Shown: positions 47,735 through 55,891, counted from the stretch's first letter. The stretch: 64,000 bases of DNA from Paracoccus sp. (in: a-proteobacteria) (GCF_030538695.1 NZ_JAUNTN010000017.1:1-64000); one strand, 5' to 3'. Numbers and translations: made by a program. The notes: generated by a model not told the origin, from the letters alone.

Positions 47735-47980
47735 ATGGCCACCCCGCACGCTATTCACGAAGAATTCCCGGCTGATGCCGAGGTAATCCACAAGCTGAAA
47801 GTCTCGGACGCGCATTTTGCCCGTCTGCTGGAAGAATATGACGATGTGAATGACGACGTGGAAAATGCCGCCGCCAATGTCACCCCGATGTCGGATGCGG
47901 CAGAAACCGATCTGCGCAAAAAGCGCGCGCATCTGAAGGATGAAATCGCCCGCGCTATCGCTGAGGCGAAAAAGGGCTGA
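47735..47980 (+). CDS. YdcH/DUF465 small helical protein
   Basis: An 81-residue helical-hairpin protein (VIHKLKVSDAHFARLLEEYDDVN, then ETDLRKKRAHLKDEIARAI; each seen in parts). It matches DUF465 (E. coli YdcH/SlyX-like coiled coils). Function unknown. Start 47735 has GAGAGGAG upstream. A terminator follows directly. Confidence 0.85.
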   Translation: MATPHAIHEEFPADAEVIHKLKVSDAHFARLLEEYDDVNDDVENAAANVTPMSDAAETDLRKKRAHLKDEIARAIAEAKKG

Positions 47981-48001
47981 TTTGGGCTGATGCCGGTTCG
48001 G

Positions 48002-48026
48002 GGCCGTCCCTTTGGGGCGGCCTTTT
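48002..48026 (+). terminator. Intrinsic terminator after ydcH-like gene
   Basis: GGCCGTCCC (48002-48010) pairs with GGGGCGGCC (48014-48022) with one G-T pair, loop TTT, followed by TTTT. It is 22 bases after the stop codon and just before the hsp20 promoter. Confidence 0.75.
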
Positions 48027-48034
48027 GCATGGGG

Positions 48035-48063
48035 CTTGAAAGCACGCGCCTGCCTTCCCATTT
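48035..48063 (+). promoter_or_regulatory. Sigma-32 (RpoH)-type promoter of hsp20
   Basis: CTTGAAA (48035-48041) and CCCATTT (48057-48063) with a 15-base spacer match the heat-shock sigma consensus CTTGAAA...CCCCATNT closely. It would start an mRNA near 48070 with a leader of about 80 bases, rich in GC stems (for example CCGAT-G-ATCGG near 48110), which could act as an RNA thermometer as in other alphaproteobacterial small heat-shock genes. Confidence 0.7.
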
Positions 48064-48152
48064 GCTGCGATACGGGGTGCCGCAAGGGCCTCGGAGCCGC
48101 CCGCCCGATGATCGGGGGGCAGATGACATCGCTTAATATGCAAGGATGGACC

Positions 48153-48605
48153 ATGCGTAATTTTGACCTTTCACCGCTTTACCGCGCCAGCGTCGGCTTT
48201 GACCGGATGGCGGATCTGATGGACCGCGCTTTGTCGGCTGACGGTGCCGCGGCCACCTATCCCCCCTATAATATCGAGAAAACCGGCGATGACGCCTATC
48301 GCATCTCGATTGCCGTGGCGGGCTTTGCCGCTGATGATCTGACGGTTGAGGTTCGTGATGGTGCGGTGATCGTTGCCGCCCGCAAATCGGCAGATGAAAC
48401 CGGGCGCAATTTCCTGCACCGGGGTATCGCCACCCGCGCGTTCGAGCGCAAGTTCACCCTTGCCGATCATGTTCGTGTCGAAGGGGCCAGCCATGTCGAT
48501 GGGATGCTGCATATCGACCTGATCCGCAAAATCCCCGAGGCGCTGAAGCCGCGCCAGATCGAGATTGCGCGCGATGTGAAACGGGTCGAAAAGCTGGATA
48601 GCTGA
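48153..48605 (+). CDS. Hsp20 family small heat-shock protein (IbpA-like)
   Basis: A 150-residue alpha-crystallin-type holdase. MRNFDLSPLYRASVGFDRM is the typical opening of IbpA-class proteins; YPPYNIEKTGDDAYRISIAVAGF starts the alpha-crystallin domain and GMLHIDLIRKIPEALKPRQIEI ends it with the I-x-I/V-like tail. Start 48153 has AAGGA upstream and fits the family; in-frame Mets at 48123 and 48138 add unmatched residues. An RpoH-type promoter precedes it and a terminator follows. Confidence 0.9.
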   Translation: MRNFDLSPLYRASVGFDRMADLMDRALSADGAAATYPPYNIEKTGDDAYRISIAVAGFAADDLTVEVRDGAVIVAARKSADETGRNFLHRGIATRAFERKFTLADHVRVEGASHVDGMLHIDLIRKIPEALKPRQIEIARDVKRVEKLDS

Positions 48606-48615
48606 TGTGTTGGAC

Positions 48616-48636
48616 GTGGGGGTTTCACACCCCCAC
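48616..48636 (+). terminator. Hairpin after hsp20
   Basis: GTGGGGGT (48616-48623) pairs with ACCCCCAC (48629-48636), loop TTCAC, 11 bases after the stop codon. No T-run; it is followed by the repeat and the stronger terminator at 48667-48690. Confidence 0.6.
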
Positions 48637-48644
48637 ACCCCCGT

Positions 48645-48666
48645 GGGATATTTTTATGAAGAAGAA
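48645..48666 (+). repeat. GGATATTT-type intergenic repeat, copy 7
   Basis: GGGATATTT then TTATGAAGAAGAA has the same core and GAAGAAGAA end as the copies near 28.97 kb and 45.5 kb. It lies between convergent genes and directly precedes a GC stem with a seven-T run, so here the repeat leads into a true intrinsic terminator. Confidence 0.7.
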
Positions 48667-48690
48667 GGGCGCAGGTCGCGCCCTTTTTTT
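48667..48690 (+). terminator. Intrinsic terminator after hsp20
   Basis: GGGCGC (48667-48672) pairs with GCGCCC (48678-48683), loop AGGTC, followed by seven T residues (48684-48690). The T-run reaches the stop codon of the convergent DUF1304 gene. Confidence 0.85.
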
Positions 48691-49043
48691 CAGATGCCTG
48701 CGCAGAGGGCAGCCAGCGCCAGGCCGGCCGGAACCGTTTGGATCAGCAGGATGCGGCGTTTCACCGTTGCCGCACCATAGATGCCTGCAACGATGATGCA
48801 CAGCAGGAAGAAGGTTTTGAAGGCAAAGCCTTCTCCCCCTTGCCACAGACCAAAGATCAGCCCGGCGGCCAGAAAGCCGTTATAGAGGCCCTGATTCCCC
48901 GCCATGGCCTTGGTCAGTCGCGCGGTTTCGGGCGACAGGCCAAAGGCGCGGGCGGCCGTAGGGGTTTCCCAAAGCGCCATTTCCAGCACCATGATATAAA
49001 GATGCAGCGCCGCTATCAGCGTGATCAGGATGGATGCGATCAT
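48690..49043 (-). CDS. DUF1304 membrane protein
   Basis: A 117-residue protein with four membrane segments. ALHLYIMVLEMALWETP, the N-Q-G-x-Y-N-G-F-L-A-A motif (GNQGLYNGFLAAGL) and VAGIYGAATVKRRILLIQ are diagnostic of DUF1304. Function unknown. Its ATG overlaps the stop of the oxidoreductase gene (ATGA), making it the fifth gene of the dnaX operon. Confidence 0.85.
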   Translation of the reverse strand: MIASILITLIAALHLYIMVLEMALWETPTAARAFGLSPETARLTKAMAGNQGLYNGFLAAGLIFGLWQGGEGFAFKTFFLLCIIVAGIYGAATVKRRILLIQTVPAGLALAALCAGI

Positions 49044-50014
49044 GGTTTCAGCAGCACCTTTCCAGCCTTGCCGGGCGTGAGTGAGGCGGTGACGGCATCT
49101 GCGATCTGATCCAGCGGGAAAATGGCCTGAACCGGCAGCCGGACCTTGCCCGCGACCACCTGTGTGACCAGTTCGGTCATCAGCCGCTTGCGGGTCTCGC
49201 CGTCCATGGCGGCGCTGACCTTGCTGCCCCAGAAGCCTTTGATTACCGCCTGTTTAAAGATCAGATCCCCCGAGGGAATCTGCATCGGCTCCCCCTCCAT
49301 GCTGCCGAAAGAAACCAGCAACCCGTCGTCCGCCAAAAGCGACAGCAGATCGCCGCTGGCCTTGCCGCCGATGGAATCAACCGCGGCGCGGATCGGGGCA
49401 CCGCCGGTCAGGGCGCGGGCGCGGTCTTTCCAGCCTTCGGTCGTGGCGATGGTGTTGGGCAGGCCAAGTGCGGCCATCTCCGCGACGGTTTTCTCGCGGC
49501 GCACAAGGTTGATGACGTTGATGCCCTTGGCGGCCGCCAGCCCCGCCAGCACCTTGCCAACCGCGCCATTCGCGGCGTTCTGCACCACCCAGTCGCCGGG
49601 GCTGACGTTCAGGAAATCCAGAAGGGTCGCGGCGCTGAAGGGCATGGCGATCAGTTGCGCGGCGGCCTCATCGGGGATGGTGTCGGGCAGCGGCACAACG
49701 CCCTTGGCCGAGGCCAGCACATAACCCGCCCAAGACCCGAACAACCCGGCTGCCGCGACGCGTTGCCCCGGAACCAGCCCCTCGACCCCTCCGCCAAGCG
49801 CGTCGATCACGCCCACACATTCGGACCCGCCGATTGCGGGTAGCTCGGGCTTATAGCCATAGCTGCCGCGCACCGTCCAAAGGTCGTGATTGTGGATCGG
49901 GGTCAGGATCACCCGCAGGCGGACCTGACCGGGACGGGGTTCGGGCAGGGGTGCCTCTGCGGTTGCAAGAACCTTGGCCGGATCGCCAAATGCGTCGTGG
50001 ATTGCGGCTTTCAT
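49040..50014 (-). CDS. Zinc-independent MDR family oxidoreductase
   Basis: A 324-residue medium-chain dehydrogenase/reductase of the quinone oxidoreductase or 2-enoyl thioester reductase (ETR/MECR) type. GroES-like N-terminal domain, with PIHNHDLWTVRGSYGYKPELP (in parts) and GGSECVGVIDALG; NAANGAVGKVLAGLAAAKG is the NADPH-binding loop. The catalytic zinc cysteines of alcohol dehydrogenases are missing. Substrate unknown. Starts 12 bases after the recR stop with GAAAGG upstream. Confidence 0.82.
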   Translation of the reverse strand: MKAAIHDAFGDPAKVLATAEAPLPEPRPGQVRLRVILTPIHNHDLWTVRGSYGYKPELPAIGGSECVGVIDALGGGVEGLVPGQRVAAAGLFGSWAGYVLASAKGVVPLPDTIPDEAAAQLIAMPFSAATLLDFLNVSPGDWVVQNAANGAVGKVLAGLAAAKGINVINLVRREKTVAEMAALGLPNTIATTEGWKDRARALTGGAPIRAAVDSIGGKASGDLLSLLADDGLLVSFGSMEGEPMQIPSGDLIFKQAVIKGFWGSKVSAAMDGETRKRLMTELVTQVVAGKVRLPVQAIFPLDQIADAVTASLTPGKAGKVLLKP

Positions 50015-50026
50015 CGGAAACCTTTC

Positions 50027-50626
50027 TTAAATCCTGCGCCGCGCCCGTAGCGCCGCGCTGATGGTGCCATCGTCGAGGTAATCCAGTTCGCCGCCAATGG
50101 GAACGCCTTGGGCCAGCCCGCTGACGGTGACATCCTGCCCGGCCAGCATATCAGCGATATAATGCGCCGTGGTCTGTCCATCGACGGTGGCGTTCAGGGC
50201 AAGGATCACCTCACCCACCTGTTCCTGCGCCAGCCGGTCCAGCAGCGCGGGGATGCGCAGATCATCCGGCCCAATCGAATCCAGTGCCGAGAGCGTGCCG
50301 CCAAGCACATGATAACGCCCACGAAACGCCCGGCCGCGTTCCAGCGCCCACAAATCGGCCACGTCCTCGACCACGCAGATTTCACCATTTTGCCGGGTCG
50401 GATCAGCACAGATCGGGCAAAGCTCCGCGCCTGAAATATTACCGCAGCGGTGACATTCCCGTGCGCTCTCTGCGACCTCGGCCATCAGCGTGGCAAGCGG
50501 CGTCATCAGCCCGGCACGTTTGCGGATCAGTTGCAGCACGATGCGCCGGGCCGAGCGTGGCCCAAGCCCCGGCAACCGTGCCATCAGGGTTATCAGCGCC
50601 TCGATCTGGTCATTGGCCGCGCTCAT
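50027..50626 (-). CDS. recR: Recombination protein RecR
   Basis: A 199-residue DNA clamp of the RecFOR recombination pathway. Helix-hairpin-helix [12 protein letters not shown], the four-cysteine zinc finger [16 protein letters not shown] and the Toprim region ([16 protein letters not shown], then [21 protein letters not shown], in parts) are all seen. Follows ybaB with no gap. Confidence 0.96.
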   Translation of the reverse strand: MSAANDQIEALITLMARLPGLGPRSARRIVLQLIRKRAGLMTPLATLMAEVAESARECHRCGNISGAELCPICADPTRQNGEICVVEDVADLWALERGRAFRGRYHVLGGTLSALDSIGPDDLRIPALLDRLAQEQVGEVILALNATVDGQTTAHYIADMLAGQDVTVSGLAQGVPIGGELDYLDDGTISAALRARRRI

Positions 50627-50971
50627 TCAAAAGGGCATTTTCATGCCCGCAGGCAGGCCCAAACCCTCGGTGATCTTGGCCATTTCGGCCTGAGCGGCCT
50701 CGGATGCACGCTTTTGCGCGTCCTTGATCGCGGCAAGGATCAGATCCTCGACTACCTCTTTATCCTCGGCGGAAAAGATCGAGGGGTCGATGTCCAGCCC
50801 GGTCAGCTCGCCCTTGGCGGTCGCGGTGGCCTTGACCAGACCTGCGCCGGATTCGCCGGTGACGGTCAGCTTGTCCAGACCGTCCTGCATATCCTGCATC
50901 TTGGATTGCATATCCTTGGCGGCTTTCATCATCTTGGCCATGTCGCCAAGCCCGCCCAAACCTTTCAGCAT
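50627..50971 (-). CDS. ybaB: Nucleoid-associated protein YbaB/EbfC
   Basis: A 114-residue homodimeric DNA-binding protein. Opens MLKGLGGLGDMAKMMKAAKDM with an amphipathic helix, then the tweezer core (VKATATAKGELTGLDIDPSIF) and helices LILAAIKDAQKRASEAAQAEM; each quoted in part of the family pattern. dnaX-ybaB-recR is a conserved bacterial gene order. Starts 3 bases after the dnaX stop. Confidence 0.95.
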   Translation of the reverse strand: MLKGLGGLGDMAKMMKAAKDMQSKMQDMQDGLDKLTVTGESGAGLVKATATAKGELTGLDIDPSIFSAEDKEVVEDLILAAIKDAQKRASEAAQAEMAKITEGLGLPAGMKMPF

Positions 50972-50974
50972 TGC

Positions 50975-52720
50975 TTAATCCTCGTCTTCGAAAGGGTCCC
51001 ATTCCTCGACCGCCTCCACCGGGCCGAGGTTTTCATCCGGCGCAGGTGGCGTGTCAGGGATAATCTGGGGTTGGGGGTGGTGGATCGCAATGATCTGCGC
51101 CCCCGGAAATGCAGCCAGCGCCGCGCTGATCGCGGGGTCGGCCATGGCCTTGACACGTTCGGCAGCCTGCGTTTCGGCGCGGGTTTCCGCGATGGTCGGG
51201 CCGCCGCCGCTGGTTACGATGCTGACGCCCCAACGCTGGCCGGTCCAGTTGCGCAGCCGGTCGGACAGACGTGCGGCCAGATCGTGAGGGGCGTCGTCGG
51301 TCGGCTGAAACTCGACCCGGCCGGGGCGATAGGCGACCAGCCGGATCGCGCGCTCCACATCGGTCAACAGGACCATATCCTTCATGCGCCGGATCAGCGC
51401 CACCACCGCATCAAAATCGGGGTAAATAGCCAGTTCGGCTGCCGGCTCCATGACCACGCCACCACCGGCAACCCGCATCGCCGGGGCAGGGGCGGCCTGC
51501 GCGGTCGGTGCACGGGACGGCGCAGGCGTGGTGGCGCGGGTCATCTCTCCGGCTTGCATACTGGTCTGAACCTTGCGGATCAGCGCCTCGGGGTCGGGCA
51601 GGTCGGCCACATGCGTCAGCCGGATCAGCGCCATTTCGGCGGCCATCATCGCATTGGGTGCGGCGCTGACCTCCTCCAGCGCTTTCAGCAGCATTTGCCA
51701 CAGCCGGGTCAGCGCCCGCATCGGCAGACGCTTGGCGATGTCGCTGCCGCGGGTGCGCTCATCAGGGCTGATCGTGGGATCATCGGCGGCGTCGGGGGTG
51801 ATTTTCACGACGCTGATCCAGTGGGTGATCTCAGCCAGATCGCGCAGCACCGCCAGAGGGTCGGCACCATCGGCATATTGAGCCTGAAGCTCGGCCAGAG
51901 CCGCAGCCGCATCGCCGCGCAGGATCATCTCGAACAGGTCCAGCACCCGGCCCCGGTCGGCCAGCCCCAGCATCGCCCGCACCTGTTCAGCCCCGGTTTC
52001 GCCAGCACCGTGGCTGATCGCCTGATCCAGCAGGCTGGTCGCATCACGGGCCGAACCCTCCGCCGCCCGCGTAATCAGCGCCAGCGCGTCATCGGTGATC
52101 GCCGCGCCCTCACCCCCGGCGATTTTGCGCAGCAGGGCCATCATCACCTCGGGTTCGATCCGACGCAGGTCGAACCGCTGACAGCGCGACAGAACCGTGA
52201 CCGGCACCTTGCGGATTTCGGTGGTGGCAAAGATGAATTTGACGTGCGGCGGCGGTTCTTCAAGCGTTTTCAGCAGCGCGTTGAAGGCGCTGGTGGACAG
52301 CATGTGCACTTCGTCAATGATATAGATTTTATAGCGGGCCGAAGCCGCCCGGTAATGCACCGATTCGATGATTTCGCGGATGTCGTTCACGCCAGTGCGG
52401 GATGCGGCGTCCATCTCCAGCACATCGACATGGCGGCCCTCGATGATGGCGCGGCAATGTTCGCAGACCCCGCAAGGCTCGGTCGTCGGGCCGCCCTGAC
52501 CATCGGGACCGATGCAGTTCAGCCCCTTGGCAATGATCCGCGCCGTGGTGGTTTTGCCGGTGCCGCGGATGCCGGTCATAATGAACGCTTGTGCGATGCG
52601 GTCGGCGGCAAAGGCGTTTTTCAGCGTGCGCACCATCGCATCCTGACCGACCAGATCGGCAAAGGTTTCGGGCCGGTATTTCCGGGCCAGCACCTGATAT
52701 GTCTGTTCGGTTTCGGTCAT
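50975..52720 (-). CDS. dnaX: DNA polymerase III subunit gamma/tau
   Basis: A 581-residue clamp-loader ATPase. Walker A GIRGTGKT is at residues 50-57; a four-cysteine zinc site uses Cys69, Cys83, Cys86 and Cys89; YIIDEVHMLS is Walker B with sensor regions following. The C-terminal third (Pro/Ala-rich linker then a tau-like domain) binds the polymerase. No A-AAA-AAG type slippery site is seen, so only one product is expected from the sequence. Start 52720 (MTETEQTYQVLARKYRP) matches the family opening; the frame extends to 52798 without support. Confidence 0.95.
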   Translation of the reverse strand: MTETEQTYQVLARKYRPETFADLVGQDAMVRTLKNAFAADRIAQAFIMTGIRGTGKTTTARIIAKGLNCIGPDGQGGPTTEPCGVCEHCRAIIEGRHVDVLEMDAASRTGVNDIREIIESVHYRAASARYKIYIIDEVHMLSTSAFNALLKTLEEPPPHVKFIFATTEIRKVPVTVLSRCQRFDLRRIEPEVMMALLRKIAGGEGAAITDDALALITRAAEGSARDATSLLDQAISHGAGETGAEQVRAMLGLADRGRVLDLFEMILRGDAAAALAELQAQYADGADPLAVLRDLAEITHWISVVKITPDAADDPTISPDERTRGSDIAKRLPMRALTRLWQMLLKALEEVSAAPNAMMAAEMALIRLTHVADLPDPEALIRKVQTSMQAGEMTRATTPAPSRAPTAQAAPAPAMRVAGGGVVMEPAAELAIYPDFDAVVALIRRMKDMVLLTDVERAIRLVAYRPGRVEFQPTDDAPHDLAARLSDRLRNWTGQRWGVSIVTSGGGPTIAETRAETQAAERVKAMADPAISAALAAFPGAQIIAIHHPQPQIIPDTPPAPDENLGPVEAVEEWDPFEDED

Positions 52721-52790
52721 CGGGCCACCTGTTGATCGCGGGCAGCTTACCCAAGCCGGGGCGGAGCGGCAAGGACGCATCTGGTGCGAG

Positions 52791-52806
52791 TTAATCATTA
52801 TTTAAC
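52791..52806. promoter_or_regulatory. Candidate CtrA-binding site between dnaX and a lipoprotein gene
   Basis: TTAA (52791-52794) and TTAAC (52802-52806) are separated by 7 bases, a full match to TTAA-N7-TTAAC. It lies 71 bases upstream of the dnaX start and just before a TTGAAT/TATAAT promoter facing the lipoprotein gene. The local DNA is AT-rich, which raises the chance of a random match. Confidence 0.5.
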
Positions 52807-52809
52807 CAA

Positions 52810-52836
52810 TTGAATAGATAAAGTTTTATGTATAAT
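52810..52836 (+). promoter_or_regulatory. Candidate promoter of the lipoprotein gene
   Basis: TTGAAT (52810-52815) and TATAAT (52831-52836) are separated by 15 bases, a shorter than ideal spacer but with a perfect -10. The segment 52791-52845 is much more AT-rich than the rest of the window. It would start transcription about 50 bases before the ATG at 52895. Confidence 0.5.
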
Positions 52837-52894
52837 TTTCTGGTGTTTTGGGGTGGGTTTGGCTAACTGGCATGTGCAAACGAAAGGGGAACAC

Positions 52895-53278
52895 ATGCTT
52901 CGTTATATGATTTTATCCGCTGCAATGATGTCGATGGCCGGATGCGCCACAATCACGCGTGGCAGTAATGATGTTCTGGTCGTGAACTCGACCCCGCCGG
53001 GGGCGCAGGTGCAGCTGAGTAACGGTGAAACCTGCACCTCAACGCCTTGCACGTTCAAACTGCCGCGGAAATCGGAACTGAACGTGCTGGTGTCCAAGGA
53101 TCGTTGCCAGCCTCAGCAGGTGCGCGTGACCAATCGCGTCGCGGGCAGTGGCAGTGCCGCGATGGCTGGCAATGTGCTGGTTGGCGGGATTATCGGTGCG
53201 GGCGTTGATGCCGGCACGGGTGCCATGCTGGATCTGGTGCCAAACCCGGTCGAGGTTGTGCTGGAATGTCGCCGCTAG
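52895..53278 (+). CDS. Lipoprotein with PEGA-like domain
   Basis: A 127-residue predicted lipoprotein: signal ends SMAGC (Cys17), followed by ATITRGSNDVLVVNSTPPGAQV, a PEGA-like beta domain opening, and CTSTPCTFKLPRKSEL. A glycine-rich hydrophobic segment (AMAGNVLVGGIIGAGVDAGTGA, in part) and a closing VPNPVEVVLECRR follow. Such proteins occur widely as envelope lipoproteins of unknown function. Start 52895 has GAAAGGGGA upstream; promoter and CtrA-type site lie in front. Confidence 0.75.
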   Translation: MLRYMILSAAMMSMAGCATITRGSNDVLVVNSTPPGAQVQLSNGETCTSTPCTFKLPRKSELNVLVSKDRCQPQQVRVTNRVAGSGSAAMAGNVLVGGIIGAGVDAGTGAMLDLVPNPVEVVLECRR

Positions 53279-53302
53279 GGTCTTGGGTCATGTAAGGCTG
53301 GG

Positions 53303-53400
53303 GTGAGAGGCTGGACAGCGACCCAAGTGGGGCTCGTTGCGGCTGCTTCCTTCCGGACCTGACCGGGTTGGCGAGGCACTCGCCCGCGCCAACCTCTCAA
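53303..53400 (-). ncRNA. ffs: Signal recognition particle RNA (4.5S, small bacterial type)
   Basis: On the minus strand the segment contains GGTCAGGTCCGGAAGGAAGC, the universally conserved SRP RNA apical region that binds Ffh (symmetric loop and GGAA tetraloop). The ends pair: GAGAGG (53398-53393) with CCTCTC (53310-53305). The length of about 98 bases fits the small bacterial SRP RNA. With Ffh it targets membrane proteins. Exact ends are estimated from the pairing. Confidence 0.92.
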
Positions 53401-53438
53401 GCCGTCAGATAGGTGATCGGGCGCCGGGTTGCAAGGGG

Positions 53439-55271
53439 TCAGAAGCGCAACTGAAACCGGGCAAAGCCGTCCGTGGTCTGGCCGGTGGGCCGTGGTTGCG
53501 GCTGGAGGGACGGCGGCGGCAGCGCGGTGGGGGCTGTGTCCAGTGTCACGCGACTGCCGGGCGGAGGCTTGAGGGTGAAGAACGGCGCATCATGGGGGAC
53601 GACCCGCCGCACCTGTCGCAAATAGCGGTGCAGCAGGTCGCGGATACGCTGCTGAGGCAGGTCAAGCGCCTGCATTTCTGCGGCCAGTTTCCCATAACCG
53701 CCGCCATTGCCCGAAACGCGATAGCTGTTGGTCAGCAGGATGAACTGATCTTGCGCCGCGACGGGTTGGCCTTTGCAGGTCAGGTTGCGGATGCGCTTGC
53801 CAGCGGGTTGGCTCACGTCAAGCTGCCAGTGCAGCCCGTCGATCAGGTCCATCGCATAGGGCGGGAAATCCGGGTCCAGCAATGGCCGTTCTGTTACGGC
53901 ATCGGGCATGTGGGTGAAACCTGTGGCGCCAAGTTCCAGCCAGTCCTTGATCTGTGCGCTGCTGGCGATGCGGGCGGCCAGCGTATTGGGAAAGGGGTAA
54001 AGGTCAAAAACATGGCGCAGGGTCAGCGGTCCGGCGGGAATGTCGGTGTAATGCGACGGCCCGCCGCGTCCGCCCGCCCGCACCGGGGCCAATGCAACCA
54101 GCACCGGCAGGTCGGGCAGGGGCAACCGCTGGCGCAGCTTGCGCAGATGCCAGCGCAGAGCTTGTGCCGTCAGCCGCAAGCCGCGATCATGGCCAAGGGC
54201 GGTGAAATGGCTGTTCAGCGGGGCCGCAACCCATGCGATCCGCCGGTTCAAATGTCGCTGCGCTTGCTGATGTGCGCGCTTGGCCGGGGTGCAGGGCAGC
54301 AGGGTGCAACCGCTGCCGGGTGTGGTGGTATCGGGTTGGCGCAGTTCGGCTTTGGCCGCAGCAACGTGCCAGCCGCCGTCATAGTGCAGATGCAGGTCGA
54401 TCACCCCAAGATGTGAGCCCCAGAAGCCCGGCATCACCGCAGGCTTCCCCGCCAGCCGGCCCTGCGCCGGATCGACACCGGCCTGTGGTGGCAGGGATGG
54501 ATCAGGAAAGGCCAGATGGGTGTGACCGGCAATCACTGCGTCGATCCCGTCCAGCGCGGCCAGATGCTCGGCCAGGTTTTCCGACTCCGGCAGGCTTGCG
54601 TCTCCGCCAATGCCGCTATGGGCCAGCGCCACGATCAGATCCGCGCCTTGATCCTGCAACCGGGCGATGGCGTCGCGGGCGGTGGGCAGGATCGGCTGGG
54701 TCTGTAAATGGCGGCTCAGCCCGGCTTCCCATTGCGGGGTCTGCGGCGGCAGCACGCCCAGCAGGCCGATGCGCAGGTGCTGCAGCTGACCGGCATCATC
54801 GCGGAACCTGCGGTCAAGAATCAGATGTGGCAGCCATGGCACCCCCGGCATCTGCGCATTGCTGACCACAAAAGGCCATGTTGCCTGCGCCAGAACCCGA
54901 CGCAGAAAGCGCGGCCCAAAGCTGAAATCATGGTTGCCCAGCGTGGCCGCATCATAGCCGAGCGCCGCCATGGCCGCGATCATCGGATGCGGCCCCCGGT
55001 CATCACGCGCCAAAAGATCGGCCAGCGGATTGCCTTGCAAAAAGTCGCCATTGTCCAGCAGCAGACAGTTGGGGGCCTCTTGCCGGGCGGTCTGGATCAG
55101 CCCGGCGAGCCGGGCCAGTCCCAGCCGCGAATCAGGGCGATTGTTGAAATAATCCCACGGCAGAATGTGCATGTGCAGATCGGTCGTGGCCAAAAGCCGC
55201 AGGTGGATGCTGTCCGGTGAGGCGCCCTGATCTGTGGTGCAGCGGCTGTCATGGCTGATCCCGTCTGGCAT
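53439..55271 (-). CDS. 5'-nucleotidase/2',3'-cyclic phosphodiesterase family protein
   Basis: A 610-residue two-domain enzyme. The N-terminal metallophosphatase has TTDLHMHILPWDYF, LDNGDFLQGNPLAD, LGNHDFSFG, ALAHSGIGG and AGHTHLAF; the C-terminal nucleotide-binding domain has LTNSYRVSGNGGGYGKLA. The overall pattern fits CpdB-type 2',3'-cyclic-nucleotide 2'-phosphodiesterase/3'-nucleotidases. CpdB is periplasmic, but no signal peptide can be seen here from the chosen ATG, which also lacks a ribosome-binding site, so either it acts in the cytoplasm or the start is wrong. Confidence 0.82.
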   Translation of the reverse strand: MPDGISHDSRCTTDQGASPDSIHLRLLATTDLHMHILPWDYFNNRPDSRLGLARLAGLIQTARQEAPNCLLLDNGDFLQGNPLADLLARDDRGPHPMIAAMAALGYDAATLGNHDFSFGPRFLRRVLAQATWPFVVSNAQMPGVPWLPHLILDRRFRDDAGQLQHLRIGLLGVLPPQTPQWEAGLSRHLQTQPILPTARDAIARLQDQGADLIVALAHSGIGGDASLPESENLAEHLAALDGIDAVIAGHTHLAFPDPSLPPQAGVDPAQGRLAGKPAVMPGFWGSHLGVIDLHLHYDGGWHVAAAKAELRQPDTTTPGSGCTLLPCTPAKRAHQQAQRHLNRRIAWVAAPLNSHFTALGHDRGLRLTAQALRWHLRKLRQRLPLPDLPVLVALAPVRAGGRGGPSHYTDIPAGPLTLRHVFDLYPFPNTLAARIASSAQIKDWLELGATGFTHMPDAVTERPLLDPDFPPYAMDLIDGLHWQLDVSQPAGKRIRNLTCKGQPVAAQDQFILLTNSYRVSGNGGGYGKLAAEMQALDLPQQRIRDLLHRYLRQVRRVVPHDAPFFTLKPPPGSRVTLDTAPTALPPPSLQPQPRPTGQTTDGFARFQLRF

Positions 55272-55429
55272 GGAGCTGCACTGTCGCTTTCGTCCTGATC
55301 GTCCGTTATGTCTGAAATGCCAGCGTCAGAGGCGCTTCGCAACCCCTGATTGTATTTTGTTCAATAGGTCTCTGGTTTCTTGTTTCTGTCGCGCAGATTT
55401 CCTAAGGGCATGGGAAACAAAAGGATGAT

Positions 55430-55891
55430 ATGATGAAGTTCTCGACCCGCGAGGATACCGACATCCCGGCTGATGTCCTGTTCGATTCGATCAGCAATTT
55501 TGCGCGTGCTGAAAAGCTGCTGATCCGGCGCGGGGCCAGCGTGCGCCGGATTGATCCCTCGCAGGAGCCGGGGGCAGGCATGGCCTGGTTGGTCGGGTTT
55601 GACTGGCGCGGCAAGCGACGGGAATTGCGGCTGGATGTGGTGCAGTTTGATCGCCCCGAACGCCTGTCGATTGCGGGCATGGCCGACAGCTATCAGATTC
55701 GCCTTGATATGACCGTGATCGCGCTGACCCGGCAGAAATCGCGGCTGATCGTGGAAACCGAAGTGCGCCCCCGCAACATGCGTGCGCGGCTGGTGCTGCA
55801 AACGGCCAAGCTGGGCAAATCCCAACTGGATCAGCGTTACGCCAAACAGATCAGCAAGTATATTCAGGAAATGACCGACAGCCGCGCGTGA
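55430..55891 (+). CDS. SRPBCC family protein
   Basis: A 153-residue START/Bet v1-like lipid- or ligand-binding fold protein. It begins with STREDTDIPADVLFDSISNF, typical of polyketide cyclase/SRPBCC entries in Rhodobacteraceae, and ends in a long helix. Function unknown. Two Met codons open it, with AAAGGATGAT upstream. Its stop codon is the start of a 14-bp tandem repeat. It converges with pheA. Confidence 0.75.
   Translation: MMKFSTREDTDIPADVLFDSISNFARAEKLLIRRGASVRRIDPSQEPGAGMAWLVGFDWRGKRRELRLDVVQFDRPERLSIAGMADSYQIRLDMTVIALTRQKSRLIVETEVRPRNMRARLVLQTAKLGKSQLDQRYAKQISKYIQEMTDSRA

Noticed and set aside
50975..52720. Programmed frameshift in dnaX producing gamma and tau
   Set aside because: No A-AAA-AAG or similar slippery run with a following stop is visible in the gene.
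50450..52735. Open frame of 761 codons on the plus strand
   Set aside because: It is antisense to recR, ybaB and dnaX together and spans three real genes, so it is a shadow.
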